A DNA stretch of 18,904 bases from an uncultured Collinsella sp. (GCA_900553475.1 USEF01000013.1:1-18904), one strand, 5' to 3'; positions 7,044-13,900 are shown, counted from the first letter of the stretch. Program-made: numbers and translations. Notes: generated from the sequence alone by a model not told the origin.

Positions 7044-8126
7044 TTACCAGATGCTCGGCCAGAGACCAAGCGGGCCAGCGCCCAGGATGCCAAGGACGAA
7101 GAGCAGGAGAATGCCCTTGGTCGGGGTCCAGCTGTGCTTAGCGAACATGTAGTAAAGCAGCAGCGTAAGCATAAGCGGGACGAGCTTCGGGACGATGGTG
7201 TTGAGGGTGTCGGCAACAGAGAAGTTGACCGGATCCTCGGTAACGGTGCCGTAGGTAACAGACTCCATGCCGTTGCCCAGATCGGTGACGCCGCACTCGA
7301 CAGCGTTGCCGTCGGCATCGGAAGCGGTGAGGGCGTTGCCGTCCTCATCGGTCATGGCGATGGTACCGGCCTCAGCGGTCTCGGTATCGATGCCCTCCAT
7401 ACCGGTGAAGTTCTCGGCCTCCTTCTCGGAGACGATCACGGTAGTAGCGGAAAGGCCACGGGTGGTGCCGTTGGGGATCTGGAGGTTGATCTGGGTGCCA
7501 CCCATGGTGACGACCAGGCAACCGACGACGAAGACGCCCATGATGGAAGCGGCACGCGTGAAGGCCTGCATGTTGGCAGTCAGAGCGTCAATAGCGCTGG
7601 TGCCAAGCTTGTAGGACCAGTTCATGAGCCAGAAGCGGAGAGCGAACTGGACGACGTTGAAGATCACCAGGAAGATGATCGGTGCAGCGGCGTTGCCGTT
7701 GATGGCCATGTTGGAGGTAATGCCGGCCGTGATAGGCACGAGCGTCAGCCAGAACAGGGCGTCACCGATACCACCGAGCGGGCCCATTGCGGCGACGCGG
7801 ACGGCGCGGATCGTGGGGATGTCAACCTTGTTCTGCTCGAGCGAAAGCACGATGCCCATAACAAAGGTGACGAGGAACGGGTGGGTGTTGAAGAACTCCA
7901 GGTTGTGGCTCATGGAAGCCGCGAGGTCGTTCTTGTTGGTGTGGATCTTCTCCAGACCGGGGATGATGGAGTAGAGCCAGCCAGCGGCCTGCATACGCTC
8001 GTAGTTGAACGAGGCCTGCAGGAAGCAGGAGCGCCAAGCCATCTTGTTGAGGGTCTTCTGGTCGAGCTGCGGAGCAGGAGTGAGATCCTCGTAGTGCTCC
8101 GGGATCACATACTCATTAGATGCCAT
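7044..8126 (-). CDS. agaE: PTS mannose-family EIID component (AgaE/AgaD/ManZ type)
   Basis: A 360-residue membrane subunit of a mannose-family PTS transporter. Typical EIID elements are MAWRSCFLQASFNYERMQAAGW (29-50), EFFNTHPFLVTFVMG (77-91), MGPLGGIGDALFW (114-126), and a hydrophobic C-terminal region (311-352) ending LGLWPSIW. With EIIC it forms the sugar channel. Unlike ManZ-type EIID, about 55-60 extra residues rich in Asp, Glu, Thr and Gly lie at roughly 235-295, before the last membrane section. The frame opens upstream, but ATG 8126 is chosen because GGAGGTGA precedes it at proper distance; this gives an 11-base overlap with the EIIC gene and suggests coupled translation. Last gene of the operon. 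Confidence 0.9.
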   Translation of the reverse strand: MASNEYVIPEHYEDLTPAPQLDQKTLNKMAWRSCFLQASFNYERMQAAGWLYSIIPGLEKIHTNKNDLAASMSHNLEFFNTHPFLVTFVMGIVLSLEQNKVDIPTIRAVRVAAMGPLGGIGDALFWLTLVPITAGITSNMAINGNAAAPIIFLVIFNVVQFALRFWLMNWSYKLGTSAIDALTANMQAFTRAASIMGVFVVGCLVVTMGGTQINLQIPNGTTRGLSATTVIVSEKEAENFTGMEGIDTETAEAGTIAMTDEDGNALTASDADGNAVECGVTDLGNGMESVTYGTVTEDPVNFSVADTLNTIVPKLVPLMLTLLLYYMFAKHSWTPTKGILLLFVLGILGAGPLGLWPSIW

Positions 8127-8916
8127 CTTCGAAGTCACCTCCGTCAGAAACAGCTGCACCCTTCAGCTCGGTCTGCTGCTGGAAGTCCCAGAAAGCGATG
8201 CCGAAGCCGATGAGAGCGAGGATGAGCAGAGCAGGGGTTGCCAGCGAATCGTTGGCAACGGTGATGAGCGCGAGGCCAAAGCCCATGAGGAAGAAGCCCC
8301 ACATATCGCGGTTCATCATAACCTTGAGCAGGACGGCGAAGCCGACGAAGCGCATCATGCCGCCTGCAGCGGAGAGACCGGTCTGCAGCCAAGTCGGGAT
8401 GGCGGAAGCGATGGTCTGACCGATGGTAGCGCCAGCGATGAAGAACAGGGTGACGACGACAGCGAAGATCAGGCCGAGCAGAGCCATGGCGAAGTAGTTC
8501 AGACGCTCGATACCCTTGGTGTCAGCGTTGTGAGCCATGTTGTCCGCGGAGGACATGAGCGGCGACATAAGCGTGAAGACCAGGGTAACGCCGAGCTGAC
8601 CAAGCAGAGCGAACGGAATGGCAAGGCCGACTGCCGCGTTGGGCTCGAGGCCCGTAGCGATAGCGAGAATGGCTGCCATGATGCCGCCGATGACGGCGTT
8701 AGGCGGCTGAGCGCCTCCGATCGGCATGTTGCCGATCGTCATGAGCTGATAAGTACCACCCACGAGAAGACCGGTGTTGAGGTCGCCAAGGATAAGACCG
8801 ATGACGGCGCCGGTGACGATGGGCTGATAGAGAGACTCGAGGAAGTTGAACTGGTCGATTGCCGCGACGAACGTGACGATGAAGACCAGAGCGACCTGGA
8901 TGATCGAGTATTCCAT
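8116..8916 (-). CDS. agaW: PTS mannose/GalNAc-family EIIC component
   Basis: A 266-residue polytopic membrane protein, usual EIIC length. It begins MEYSIIQVALVFIVTFVAA and has the family's conserved LLVGGTYQLMTIGNMPIGGAQPPN region near residues 50-73, then several hydrophobic helices to about residue 245 and a short acidic cytosolic end. It binds and translocates the sugar as EIIB phosphorylates it; GalNAc or galactosamine is inferred from the EIIB and the pathway genes. AAAGGAGG stands 6-7 bases before ATG 8916, one of the strongest sites in the window. The end overlaps the EIID start by 11 bases. A 90-base gap with two small inverted repeats separates it from EIIB. Confidence 0.92.
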   Translation of the reverse strand: MEYSIIQVALVFIVTFVAAIDQFNFLESLYQPIVTGAVIGLILGDLNTGLLVGGTYQLMTIGNMPIGGAQPPNAVIGGIMAAILAIATGLEPNAAVGLAIPFALLGQLGVTLVFTLMSPLMSSADNMAHNADTKGIERLNYFAMALLGLIFAVVVTLFFIAGATIGQTIASAIPTWLQTGLSAAGGMMRFVGFAVLLKVMMNRDMWGFFLMGFGLALITVANDSLATPALLILALIGFGIAFWDFQQQTELKGAAVSDGGDFEDGI

Positions 8917-8968
8917 CTTGCTCCTCCTTTCAAAATGTATGTACGCACTTTGGATTTCACGTACAGAA

Positions 8969-8990
8969 TGTCAGGTTTTCATTCCTGACA
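8969..8990 (-). repeat. Hairpin between EIIB and EIIC genes
   Basis: TGTCAGG (8969-8975) and CCTGACA (8984-8990) make a perfect 7-base stem with an 8-base loop. A second short inverted repeat (GTACG/CGTAC, 8941-8964) follows towards EIIC. No T tract follows. It could be an RNA processing or stability element that sets the ratio of soluble to membrane subunits. Confidence 0.45.
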
Positions 8991-9006
8991 ACGTGGATCA
9001 TGAGGA

Positions 9007-9489
9007 TTACGAGAAGAGCTTGCTCGTGTCCTCAACAGGCGTGCTCGGAACGCGCCTGATCTCCAACTCCACCCCCAATTCCTGCAGCTCTTTAAACGCA
9101 GCGACATCCTCGTCGTTAACTGCGACGGAGGTGGCGACTTGGCGCTTTCCTTCCGACATGTGCATGTTGCCGATGTTTACCTTCTTTATAGGCACACCGC
9201 CCTTGACGAGCGTAAGCACGTCTTCCGGTGTTTCGGCCACGATGAAGATCTTCTGGCGCGGGCTCGCCTTGCCAATGACGTCGATGGTCTTCTGCAGAGA
9301 GAAGAAACGCGTAGCGACGCCGGCGGGAGCGGCCATCTTCATGAGGTTCTGGCGCATGGTGTTGGTCGCCACGTCGTCGTTGGCGACGAGGATGAGGTTG
9401 GAGCCCAGAGTGGAGTTCCACTGGGTGGCAACCTGACCATGAACCAGTCGGTTATCGATGCGGGTAAGAAGAATGTTGGGTTCTGCCAT
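9007..9489 (-). CDS. agaV: PTS mannose/GalNAc-family EIIB component (AgaV/AgaB type)
   Basis: A 160-residue cytosolic EIIB. The N-terminal ILLTRIDNRLVHGQVATQWN holds the phosphoryl-accepting histidine (His18) in the family's RLVHGQV motif. Further stretches, LILVANDDVA, RFFSLQKTIDVIG, LTLVKGGVPIKKVNIGNMHM and DVAAFKELQELGVE, resemble the E. coli GalNAc enzyme AgaV as I remember it, more than mannose-type ManX EIIB. This is the main reason to assign the transporter to GalNAc. It transfers phosphate from EIIA to the incoming sugar. GGAAG lies about 10 bases upstream of ATG 9489. It follows the yajC-like gene by 36 bases. Confidence 0.92.
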   Translation of the reverse strand: MAEPNILLTRIDNRLVHGQVATQWNSTLGSNLILVANDDVATNTMRQNLMKMAAPAGVATRFFSLQKTIDVIGKASPRQKIFIVAETPEDVLTLVKGGVPIKKVNIGNMHMSEGKRQVATSVAVNDEDVAAFKELQELGVELEIRRVPSTPVEDTSKLFS

Positions 9490-9525
9490 GTTGATCAGCT
9501 TCCTTTCGTTATTTGCTGACGACAG

Positions 9526-9807
9526 TTACTTGATCTCCTGAATCGCGTAACGCGAAACGTCTACGACGGCTCCGGATCGGACTTTGATCTGGACCTTTTC
9601 GCCTTCGATGCCTTTTACGGTTCCGTAGATACCGCCGGCGAAAAGAACCTCCTGACCCGGCTTGAGCTCGGTGTGCAGCTCCTTGAAGTACTTCTGCTTC
9701 TTCTTCATGTTGATTTGCGACCAGATGGTGTAAATCAAGCCCATGATGACAAGCAGGCCTAAAAGGGCGACCGAGGAGCTCAGGACGTTGGCTCCGAAAT
9801 CGGCCAT
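9526..9807 (-). CDS. yajC: YajC-like small membrane protein inside the PTS operon
   Basis: A 93-residue protein with one N-terminal membrane helix (about residues 11-30), a basic boundary MKKKQKYFKEL (34-44), then the YajC core LKPGQEVLFAGGIYGTVKGIEG and a beta-rich end. YajC is an accessory subunit of SecDF-YajC. The start ATG overlaps the EIIA stop by one base (TAATG), so translation is coupled to EIIA. A YajC-like gene also accompanies the mannose-family PTS of the streptococcal hyaluronan operon, so this may be a PTS-dedicated YajC paralogue helping to insert or stabilise EIIC/EIID. That role is inferred. It lacks secDF neighbours, so it is probably not the housekeeping copy. Confidence 0.85.
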   Translation of the reverse strand: MADFGANVLSSSVALLGLLVIMGLIYTIWSQINMKKKQKYFKELHTELKPGQEVLFAGGIYGTVKGIEGEKVQIKVRSGAVVDVSRYAIQEIK

Positions 9808-10250
9808 TAGATGCCGTCCTCGTCGCCGAAGATATCCTCTTCGTCGGAGCCGGCAACGGATGCGACCGTCTGGGCGGTGACGCCCGTCTGGCCAACGGTC
9901 ACGGCCTGCTCGCCAAGCTCGGCGAGCGTGGCATTGCCGCGGAGGAACAGAAGCTCAATAACCATGGGGAGGTTAGTGCCAGTCAGAACCTCGACGTTGT
10001 CGACATCCTGGGCAATCATCATCGACTGGTTGAACGGGGTGCCGCCAAGCAGGTCGGTAAAGACGAGCACGCCATCGCACTCCTCGCGCATGGCGGTAAT
10101 AGCGGCGCGGAGATCCTCACCGTAGGAAGCAGCCTGGTCGCCCTCAAAAGGAACGACGGTAAAAGCGGGCTGGTCGCCGGCAACCATAGCGATAGCGCTT
10201 GCAAGGCCGGGTGCGAACTGTCCATGACCGGTAAGAATAAAGCCAACCAT
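9807..10250 (-). CDS. agaF: PTS mannose-family EIIA component (AgaF type)
   Basis: A 147-residue EIIA domain of usual length. His9 in ILTGHGQFAPG is the phosphorylated residue, and VLVFTDLLGGTPFNQS (61-76) is the conserved second loop. The last 20 residues (ASVAGSDEEDIFGDEDGI) are an acidic tail. It takes phosphate from HPr and passes it to EIIB. First gene of the EIIA-YajC-EIIB-EIIC-EIID operon. GAAGGG stands before ATG 10250, partly inside a hairpin formed by 10261-10268 with 10296-10303. A TGGT-N4-ACCA operator at 10367-10380 precedes the gene. Confidence 0.92.
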   Translation of the reverse strand: MVGFILTGHGQFAPGLASAIAMVAGDQPAFTVVPFEGDQAASYGEDLRAAITAMREECDGVLVFTDLLGGTPFNQSMMIAQDVDNVEVLTGTNLPMVIELLFLRGNATLAELGEQAVTVGQTGVTAQTVASVAGSDEEDIFGDEDGI

Positions 10251-10366
10251 TCAAATTTCCCTTCCGAAGGTGTGTACGATCTGAGTCCGATGATTTTCGG
10301 AAGCCAGCGGGCGATCGCCCTTAAAGCTTCTTGGAAAGCGTTCTTTAAAGACCAGTGGTTTCTCAA

Positions 10367-10380
10367 CTGGTAGTAACCAC
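10367..10380. promoter_or_regulatory. GntR-type operator upstream of the PTS operon
   Basis: CTGGTAGTAACCAC carries the same TGGT-AGTA-ACCA core as the site before agaS (6074-6087). It lies about 20 bases downstream of a possible TATAGT box, where a repressor would block the start of transcription. Adjacent ACCAGTGGT (10351-10359) may be a second half-site pair. Confidence 0.7.
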
Positions 10381-10396
10381 GTGACGTGATGTTGCC

Positions 10397-10402
10397 ACTA
10401 TA
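10397..10402 (-). promoter_or_regulatory. Possible -10 box of the PTS operon
   Basis: TATAGT on the minus strand, about 147 bases upstream of the agaF start and just upstream of the operator. No good -35 hexamer is present, which would suit a promoter needing an activator. Confidence 0.35.
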
Positions 10403-10436
10403 TCACCACAGAAGAGGTCGCTTTCGTTGATTCATA

Positions 10437-10485
10437 CGGTAAAACGTTTTTGCACCGCTCACGGTGATAAATCGACCGTTTACCG
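10437..10485. repeat. Nested inverted repeat with CGGT/ACCG units
   Basis: CGGTAAAACG (10437-10446) pairs with CGTTTACCG (10477-10485) with one bulged A, and enclosed in it CACCG (10453-10457) pairs with CGGTG (10462-10466) around a 4-base loop. It lies just upstream of the possible PTS promoter. Confidence 0.6.
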
Positions 10486-10505
10486 CTCGTTAACACTTCT
10501 GCCTG

Positions 10506-10529
10506 CGGTTTTGAAACCGTTTCGAAACG
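10506..10529. repeat. Two overlapping palindromes
   Basis: CGGTTTTGAAACCG (10506-10519) is followed with a 2-base overlap by the perfect palindrome CGTTTCGAAACG (10518-10529). They look like protein binding sites, of the size used by LacI-type regulators, but the protein is unknown. Confidence 0.5.
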
Positions 10530-10674
10530 CTTTGGCAAAAGTTCGGGACTTTTCCTGTGCCTAAACAACGCAGGGCGGCTAAAAATAGCGTAAAGAAAAA
10601 TTGCAGGTCATTGTGAAGATTTGTGAATTGGTCTTTTTGACTTAATACCAGTTAGAACCCAGTTTTGAGATTAT

Positions 10675-10704
10675 CGGTGAACGGTAGTTTTCGACCGTTC
10701 ACCG
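10675..10704. repeat. Perfect 11-base inverted repeat
   Basis: CGGTGAACGGT (10675-10685) and ACCGTTCACCG (10694-10704) are exact reverse complements around an 8-base spacer. Each arm is itself a direct repeat CGGT-N3-CGGT. No T tract lies on either side, so it is not a standard terminator. Confidence 0.7.
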
Positions 10705-10800
10705 GAGAATTGCAATCGTTTGCAGCTGTTTTCCCAGATGAATTAGGGGAACCCGATGGAGCGCTTGCGCGGGCGCGAGGCCTACCCTAGTGGTTTCGGT

Positions 10801-10838
10801 AACAAAAAACCCGCTAGAACGTTGTCCGTTCTAGCGGG
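10801..10838 (-). terminator. Terminator of the foldase-like gene
   Basis: On the minus strand CCCGCTAGAACG (10827-10838) pairs with CGTTCTAGCGGG (10810-10821) around a 5-base loop, followed by TTTTTTG. A strong textbook terminator that separates the upstream cluster from the PTS operon. Confidence 0.92.
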
Positions 10839-10882
10839 CTCAATCAGGTAGATCGGTTAGCGCGCAGTAGTGCAGGCAAACC

Positions 10883-11968
10883 TTACGCAAACAGGCCGTA
10901 GATGCTGATGTTGGCCTTGGCGTAGAGGCCGTTGGCGTACTCGGTCCACTTGGAGCTAGCGCTCGAAGCCTGCGAGGAGTACTGCTGGTAGGCGGTGTAA
11001 TAGGCGGTCATGGCCTGCTTGTAGGTAGCGCTATCGGCCGTAAAGGCATCGTCAGCGAAGGCCTTAGCGTAGGTGCTATCGGCGTCCTTCCAGGTACCCT
11101 TTTCGCTATCCCACTCGTCGCCGGCAAGGTTGATGATGTAGTCGGCGTAGTCCTTGCTCGCGGTCTCCTCGTTGCCGTCAGCAGGCTCGGTCGGGGCGGT
11201 CGGCATACTTGCGGAGCTGTCGCCGACCTTCTTCTTGTAGAGCTTCTGCAGCGTCGCGGACTGTCGGACGATCTGCTTGGCCTGGTCCTTGGACACGCCA
11301 TACTGCGTGGCCATGGTCTTGTAGTCCGAAGTGCCGATGGAATCCTCGGCGTACTTCTTCATCTCCTTAGAAGAGACGGTAATGCCCTCGTCCTCGGCAG
11401 CGTCCAGCAGGATCTTGTTGCGCACGTAGGACAGGATGACGTCGGCAGAGGGAGCGGTGTAGTTGCCATCGCCATCCTTGACGGTATCGAGGCTGTACTG
11501 GCTCTCGATGGCCTCGCGCGCGGTGATGTCACTCTTCTTGCCGTTGTAGCTGTAGCTTGCCACGGTCGAATCGAGCTGGTCCTCGGTGAGGGTCGCCGAG
11601 CCGACGCCCTTGCCGCCAAAACCACCGTTGCCGATAAAGAAGCCGACCACAGCAGCGATCACGATAGCGACCACAAAGGCGGCAATCATCGTCTTCTTGT
11701 GCTTGGATGCATGGTCGTCCGCGTCGGAGTCGTCGTCCTCGTCCTGTTCCTCGGGCATGAGGTTCTCGTCGGCGGCGTCCGCGGCGATCTTTGCCTCCAG
11801 GCGAGCGTCCTCCTCCTCGGCCGTCGTACCGGCAGCAATGTGCTCGGCAGACGTACCGGCGACCAGATCGATCTTCTCCTCCTCGTCACCGTCGGGGCCT
11901 TCGCCGCGCTCGATGATCTGGATGCCGTCGATCTCGTCCTTCTCGTCCTTCTTTTGAATCAGACCCAT
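10883..11968 (-). CDS. Membrane-anchored SurA/foldase-like protein with acidic N-terminus
   Basis: A 361-residue protein. Residues 1-92 are strongly acidic, ending in a basic HASKHKK stop; one membrane helix follows (about 94-113, AAFVVAIVIAAVVGFFIG), then a Gly-rich linker. Residues about 125-250 (LTEDQLDS, ILSYVRNKILLDAAEDEGI, SSKEMKKYAEDS, KDQAKQIVRQSATLQKLYKKK) have the helical pattern of the SurA N-terminal/trigger-factor-like chaperone domain found in foldases. No parvulin isomerase domain is seen; a Ser/Ala/Tyr-rich helical end follows. By the basic flank the N-terminus is likely cytosolic and the chaperone part outside. ATG 11968 has AAGGAG upstream. Role in folding exported proteins is inferred; the family match is moderate. 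It follows the isocitrate dehydrogenase gene after a weak hairpin. Confidence 0.65.
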   Translation of the reverse strand: MGLIQKKDEKDEIDGIQIIERGEGPDGDEEEKIDLVAGTSAEHIAAGTTAEEEDARLEAKIAADAADENLMPEEQDEDDDSDADDHASKHKKTMIAAFVVAIVIAAVVGFFIGNGGFGGKGVGSATLTEDQLDSTVASYSYNGKKSDITAREAIESQYSLDTVKDGDGNYTAPSADVILSYVRNKILLDAAEDEGITVSSKEMKKYAEDSIGTSDYKTMATQYGVSKDQAKQIVRQSATLQKLYKKKVGDSSASMPTAPTEPADGNEETASKDYADYIINLAGDEWDSEKGTWKDADSTYAKAFADDAFTADSATYKQAMTAYYTAYQQYSSQASSASSKWTEYANGLYAKANISIYGLFA

Positions 11969-12006
11969 ATCAGTTACTCCTTGTTAGGAAACATAGTCCG
12001 CAATAG

Positions 12007-12035
12007 AATACGCCCGACAGAGCGCCGGGCGTATT
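12007..12035 (-). terminator. Possible weak terminator between icd and the foldase-like gene
   Basis: AATACGCCCG (12007-12016) and CGGGCGTATT (12026-12035) form a perfect 10-base stem with a 9-base loop. The minus-strand tail TATTCTATTG is only partly T-rich, so read-through into the foldase-like gene is likely. Confidence 0.5.
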
Positions 12036-12094
12036 GATTCTTAGGTTATACGCAAACACTTAAGTACTATTTAGGCGTTTGCAGTCTGCATGCC

Positions 12095-13180
12095 TTAGGC
12101 CAGGTGCGCGATAACGGCATCGGCAAAAGCCTGCGTGCCCACAGCGCCCTCAACGGAGCCGGTCTGGGCACGACGAACGTCGCCGGTAACCTGCTCGCCC
12201 TCGTCGAGCGTGGCAGAAACGGCGGCGCGAATGCGATTGGCAGCGTCGTTCTCGCCCAGGTGATCGAGCATCATCGCAGCAGAGAGGATCTCGGCCGTGG
12301 GGTTGGCGATATCCTGGCCCGCGATATCGGGCGCGGAGCCGTGCGTCGCCTCGAAGATGGCGCAGTCGGCACCGATGTTGGAGCCGGGGGCCATCCCTAA
12401 GCCGCCCACCAGGCCGGCGCACAGGTCGCTCACGATGTCACCGTACAGGTTGGGCAGCACCAGGACATCGAAGTCGTTGGGGTTCTGGACCAGGCCCATG
12501 CAGGTGGCGTCGACAATCTTGTCGTTGAACTCGATATCGGGATAGTTGGCGGCCACCTCGCGCGCAACGCGCAGAAACAGACCATCGGTCGCCTTCATGA
12601 TGTTGGCCTTATGCACGGCCGTCACCTTTTTGCGGCCGCAGCGGCGGGCGTACTCAAAAGCGTACTCCACAATGCGGCGGCTCTTGGCGATGGAAATCGG
12701 CTTAATTGAGATGGCGGAATCCGCGGCGAAGGTCTTCTGGCCCGAGCGCTCGACGAGCTGCGAGAGCTCCTCGACCTCGGCAGCGCCCTCATCGAACTCG
12801 ATGCCGGCGTAGAGGTCCTCGGTGTTCTCGCGCACGATAACCAGGTCGACACCGCGGAAACGAGAGCCGTCGCCCGGCTGCGACAGGCAAGGGCGCACGC
12901 AGGCGTACAGGTCAAAGTGCTTGCGCAGGGCCACGTTGACGCTGCGGAAACCCGTGCCGACCGGCGTGGTGATGGGGCCCTTGATGGCAACCTTGGTCTC
13001 GGCGACCGCATCGAGCACGTGCTGGGGCAGCGGCGTGCCAAACTCGTCCATGACGCCGGCACCGGCCTCCTGGACGTTCCAATTGATCTGGACACCGGCA
13101 GCCTCGACCACGCGGCGCATGGCCTGCGTAATCTCGGGACCGATACCGTCACCGGGAATCAGGACTACATCGTGCGCCAT
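12095..13180 (-). CDS. icd: NAD-dependent isocitrate dehydrogenase
   Basis: A 361-residue beta-decarboxylating dehydrogenase of the short NAD type. It starts VVLIPGDGIGPEI and has KGPITTPVGTGFRSVNVALRK (68-88), with Ser80, Asn82 and Arg86 as isocitrate contacts, RENTEDLYAG (117-126), VHKANIMK (189-196) with catalytic Lys191, GDIVSD (247-252) with metal-binding Asp, and HGSAPDIAG (280-288). The Asp-Ile pair at 285-286 replaces the Lys-Tyr of the E. coli NADP enzyme, so NAD is the likely cofactor. The phosphate loop with SxNxxLR favours isocitrate over isopropylmalate. It makes 2-oxoglutarate, probably for glutamate synthesis. The start lies 6 bases past the stop of the helical-repeat gene, whose end supplies the GGAG site. 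Confidence 0.9.
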   Translation of the reverse strand: MAHDVVLIPGDGIGPEITQAMRRVVEAAGVQINWNVQEAGAGVMDEFGTPLPQHVLDAVAETKVAIKGPITTPVGTGFRSVNVALRKHFDLYACVRPCLSQPGDGSRFRGVDLVIVRENTEDLYAGIEFDEGAAEVEELSQLVERSGQKTFAADSAISIKPISIAKSRRIVEYAFEYARRCGRKKVTAVHKANIMKATDGLFLRVAREVAANYPDIEFNDKIVDATCMGLVQNPNDFDVLVLPNLYGDIVSDLCAGLVGGLGMAPGSNIGADCAIFEATHGSAPDIAGQDIANPTAEILSAAMMLDHLGENDAANRIRAAVSATLDEGEQVTGDVRRAQTGSVEGAVGTQAFADAVIAHLA

Positions 13181-13186
13181 AATCTG

Positions 13187-13885
13187 TTACTCCTCGTCTT
13201 CGGCGTCATCAGATTTTTTAACGCTAGCACGCTTCTTCTTTTTGGAGAGATCCAGGCCAAAACGTTTAACAAGCATTTCGCAAATCTCGCTCGAACGGGC
13301 CTTGAGATAGCTGCCCTTACCGTTCTCGGCATCGAACTTAAGGCGCAGCGCGAGCTTCTCGGCAACCTCGGCGTCGATCTCGCCCTGGCAAAACTCGTAC
13401 AGGCAACCGAGCATGTCGCGATACTCGAGGTCGCCGTGGTAGCACTGGATGGCCTCGTCCAGGATGGGCCAAGCCTCGCGCGAACGCTCGACGCTCGTGG
13501 CGCCCCACACGCACAGCAGGCGGAAGGCAGCATAGCGCAGCGTGGAGGAGATCTCGTCGAACAGTGCGGTCTCGGCACCCTCAAAGGCATCGCCCAGCTG
13601 CTCGGGGCAGGTGGTGACGAGCGCCGCCAGGGCGTCGAGGGCCTCCCAGCGGGTCTGAGCCTCGGGGCGGTCGAGCGCCTCAATCAGCGCGGGCACGCAG
13701 GGCACGACGCGCTGCGGATCGCGCTCGGCCAGCAGATGCAGCACGCGGGCGGCAAACTGGCGGATGCGGCGCGTGGGGCAGCCGAGCTCCTTGACCAGGC
13801 GGTCGACGGCGTTCTCGTTCTCCTCTGCCAGCTGAAGCTGTGCCAGCTCCTCGTCGGTAAGCTGTTCGTCTTTGTTTTCTGCCAT
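13187..13885 (-). CDS. HEAT/ARM-like helical-repeat protein, function unknown
   Basis: A 232-residue soluble protein. After an acidic N-terminus, residues about 25-150 show helical pairs with HEAT-like spacing: RIRQFAARVLHLLAERDPQRVVPCVPALIEAL, then RWEALDALAALVTTCPEQL, then LRYAAFRLLCVWGA. The end is strongly basic then acidic (SKKKKRASVKKSDDAEDEE). Such repeats form scaffolds for protein contacts. ATG 13885 is preceded by AGAGGT. It sits between a small membrane protein gene and icd with 15- and 6-base gaps, so the three are almost certainly cotranscribed. No enzyme motif is visible. I do not recognise a named family. Confidence 0.75.
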   Translation of the reverse strand: MAENKDEQLTDEELAQLQLAEENENAVDRLVKELGCPTRRIRQFAARVLHLLAERDPQRVVPCVPALIEALDRPEAQTRWEALDALAALVTTCPEQLGDAFEGAETALFDEISSTLRYAAFRLLCVWGATSVERSREAWPILDEAIQCYHGDLEYRDMLGCLYEFCQGEIDAEVAEKLALRLKFDAENGKGSYLKARSSEICEMLVKRFGLDLSKKKKRASVKKSDDAEDEE

Positions 13886-13900
13886 AGTTACCTCTTCTTA

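Larger units (their letters stand above)
10251..10882. other. Long intergenic regulatory region before the PTS operon
   Basis: About 630 bases with no convincing gene. From the PTS side it holds a hairpin touching the agaF ribosome site (10261-10303), a GntR-type operator (10367-10380), a possible minus-strand -10 TATAGT (10397-10402), a cluster of CGGT/ACCG repeats (10437-10529 and 10675-10704), and the terminator of the foldase-like gene (10801-10838). It is more AT-rich than the flanking genes. Confidence 0.7.

Noticed and set aside
7134..8213. Plus-strand 359-residue frame over EIID
   Set aside because: Antisense shadow; the Asp/Gly/His-rich peptide reflects reverse reading of membrane-protein codons.
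10506..10529. CcpA-type cre site
   Set aside because: The palindromes resemble cre loosely but miss conserved positions, and CcpA control is not established for this kind of organism.
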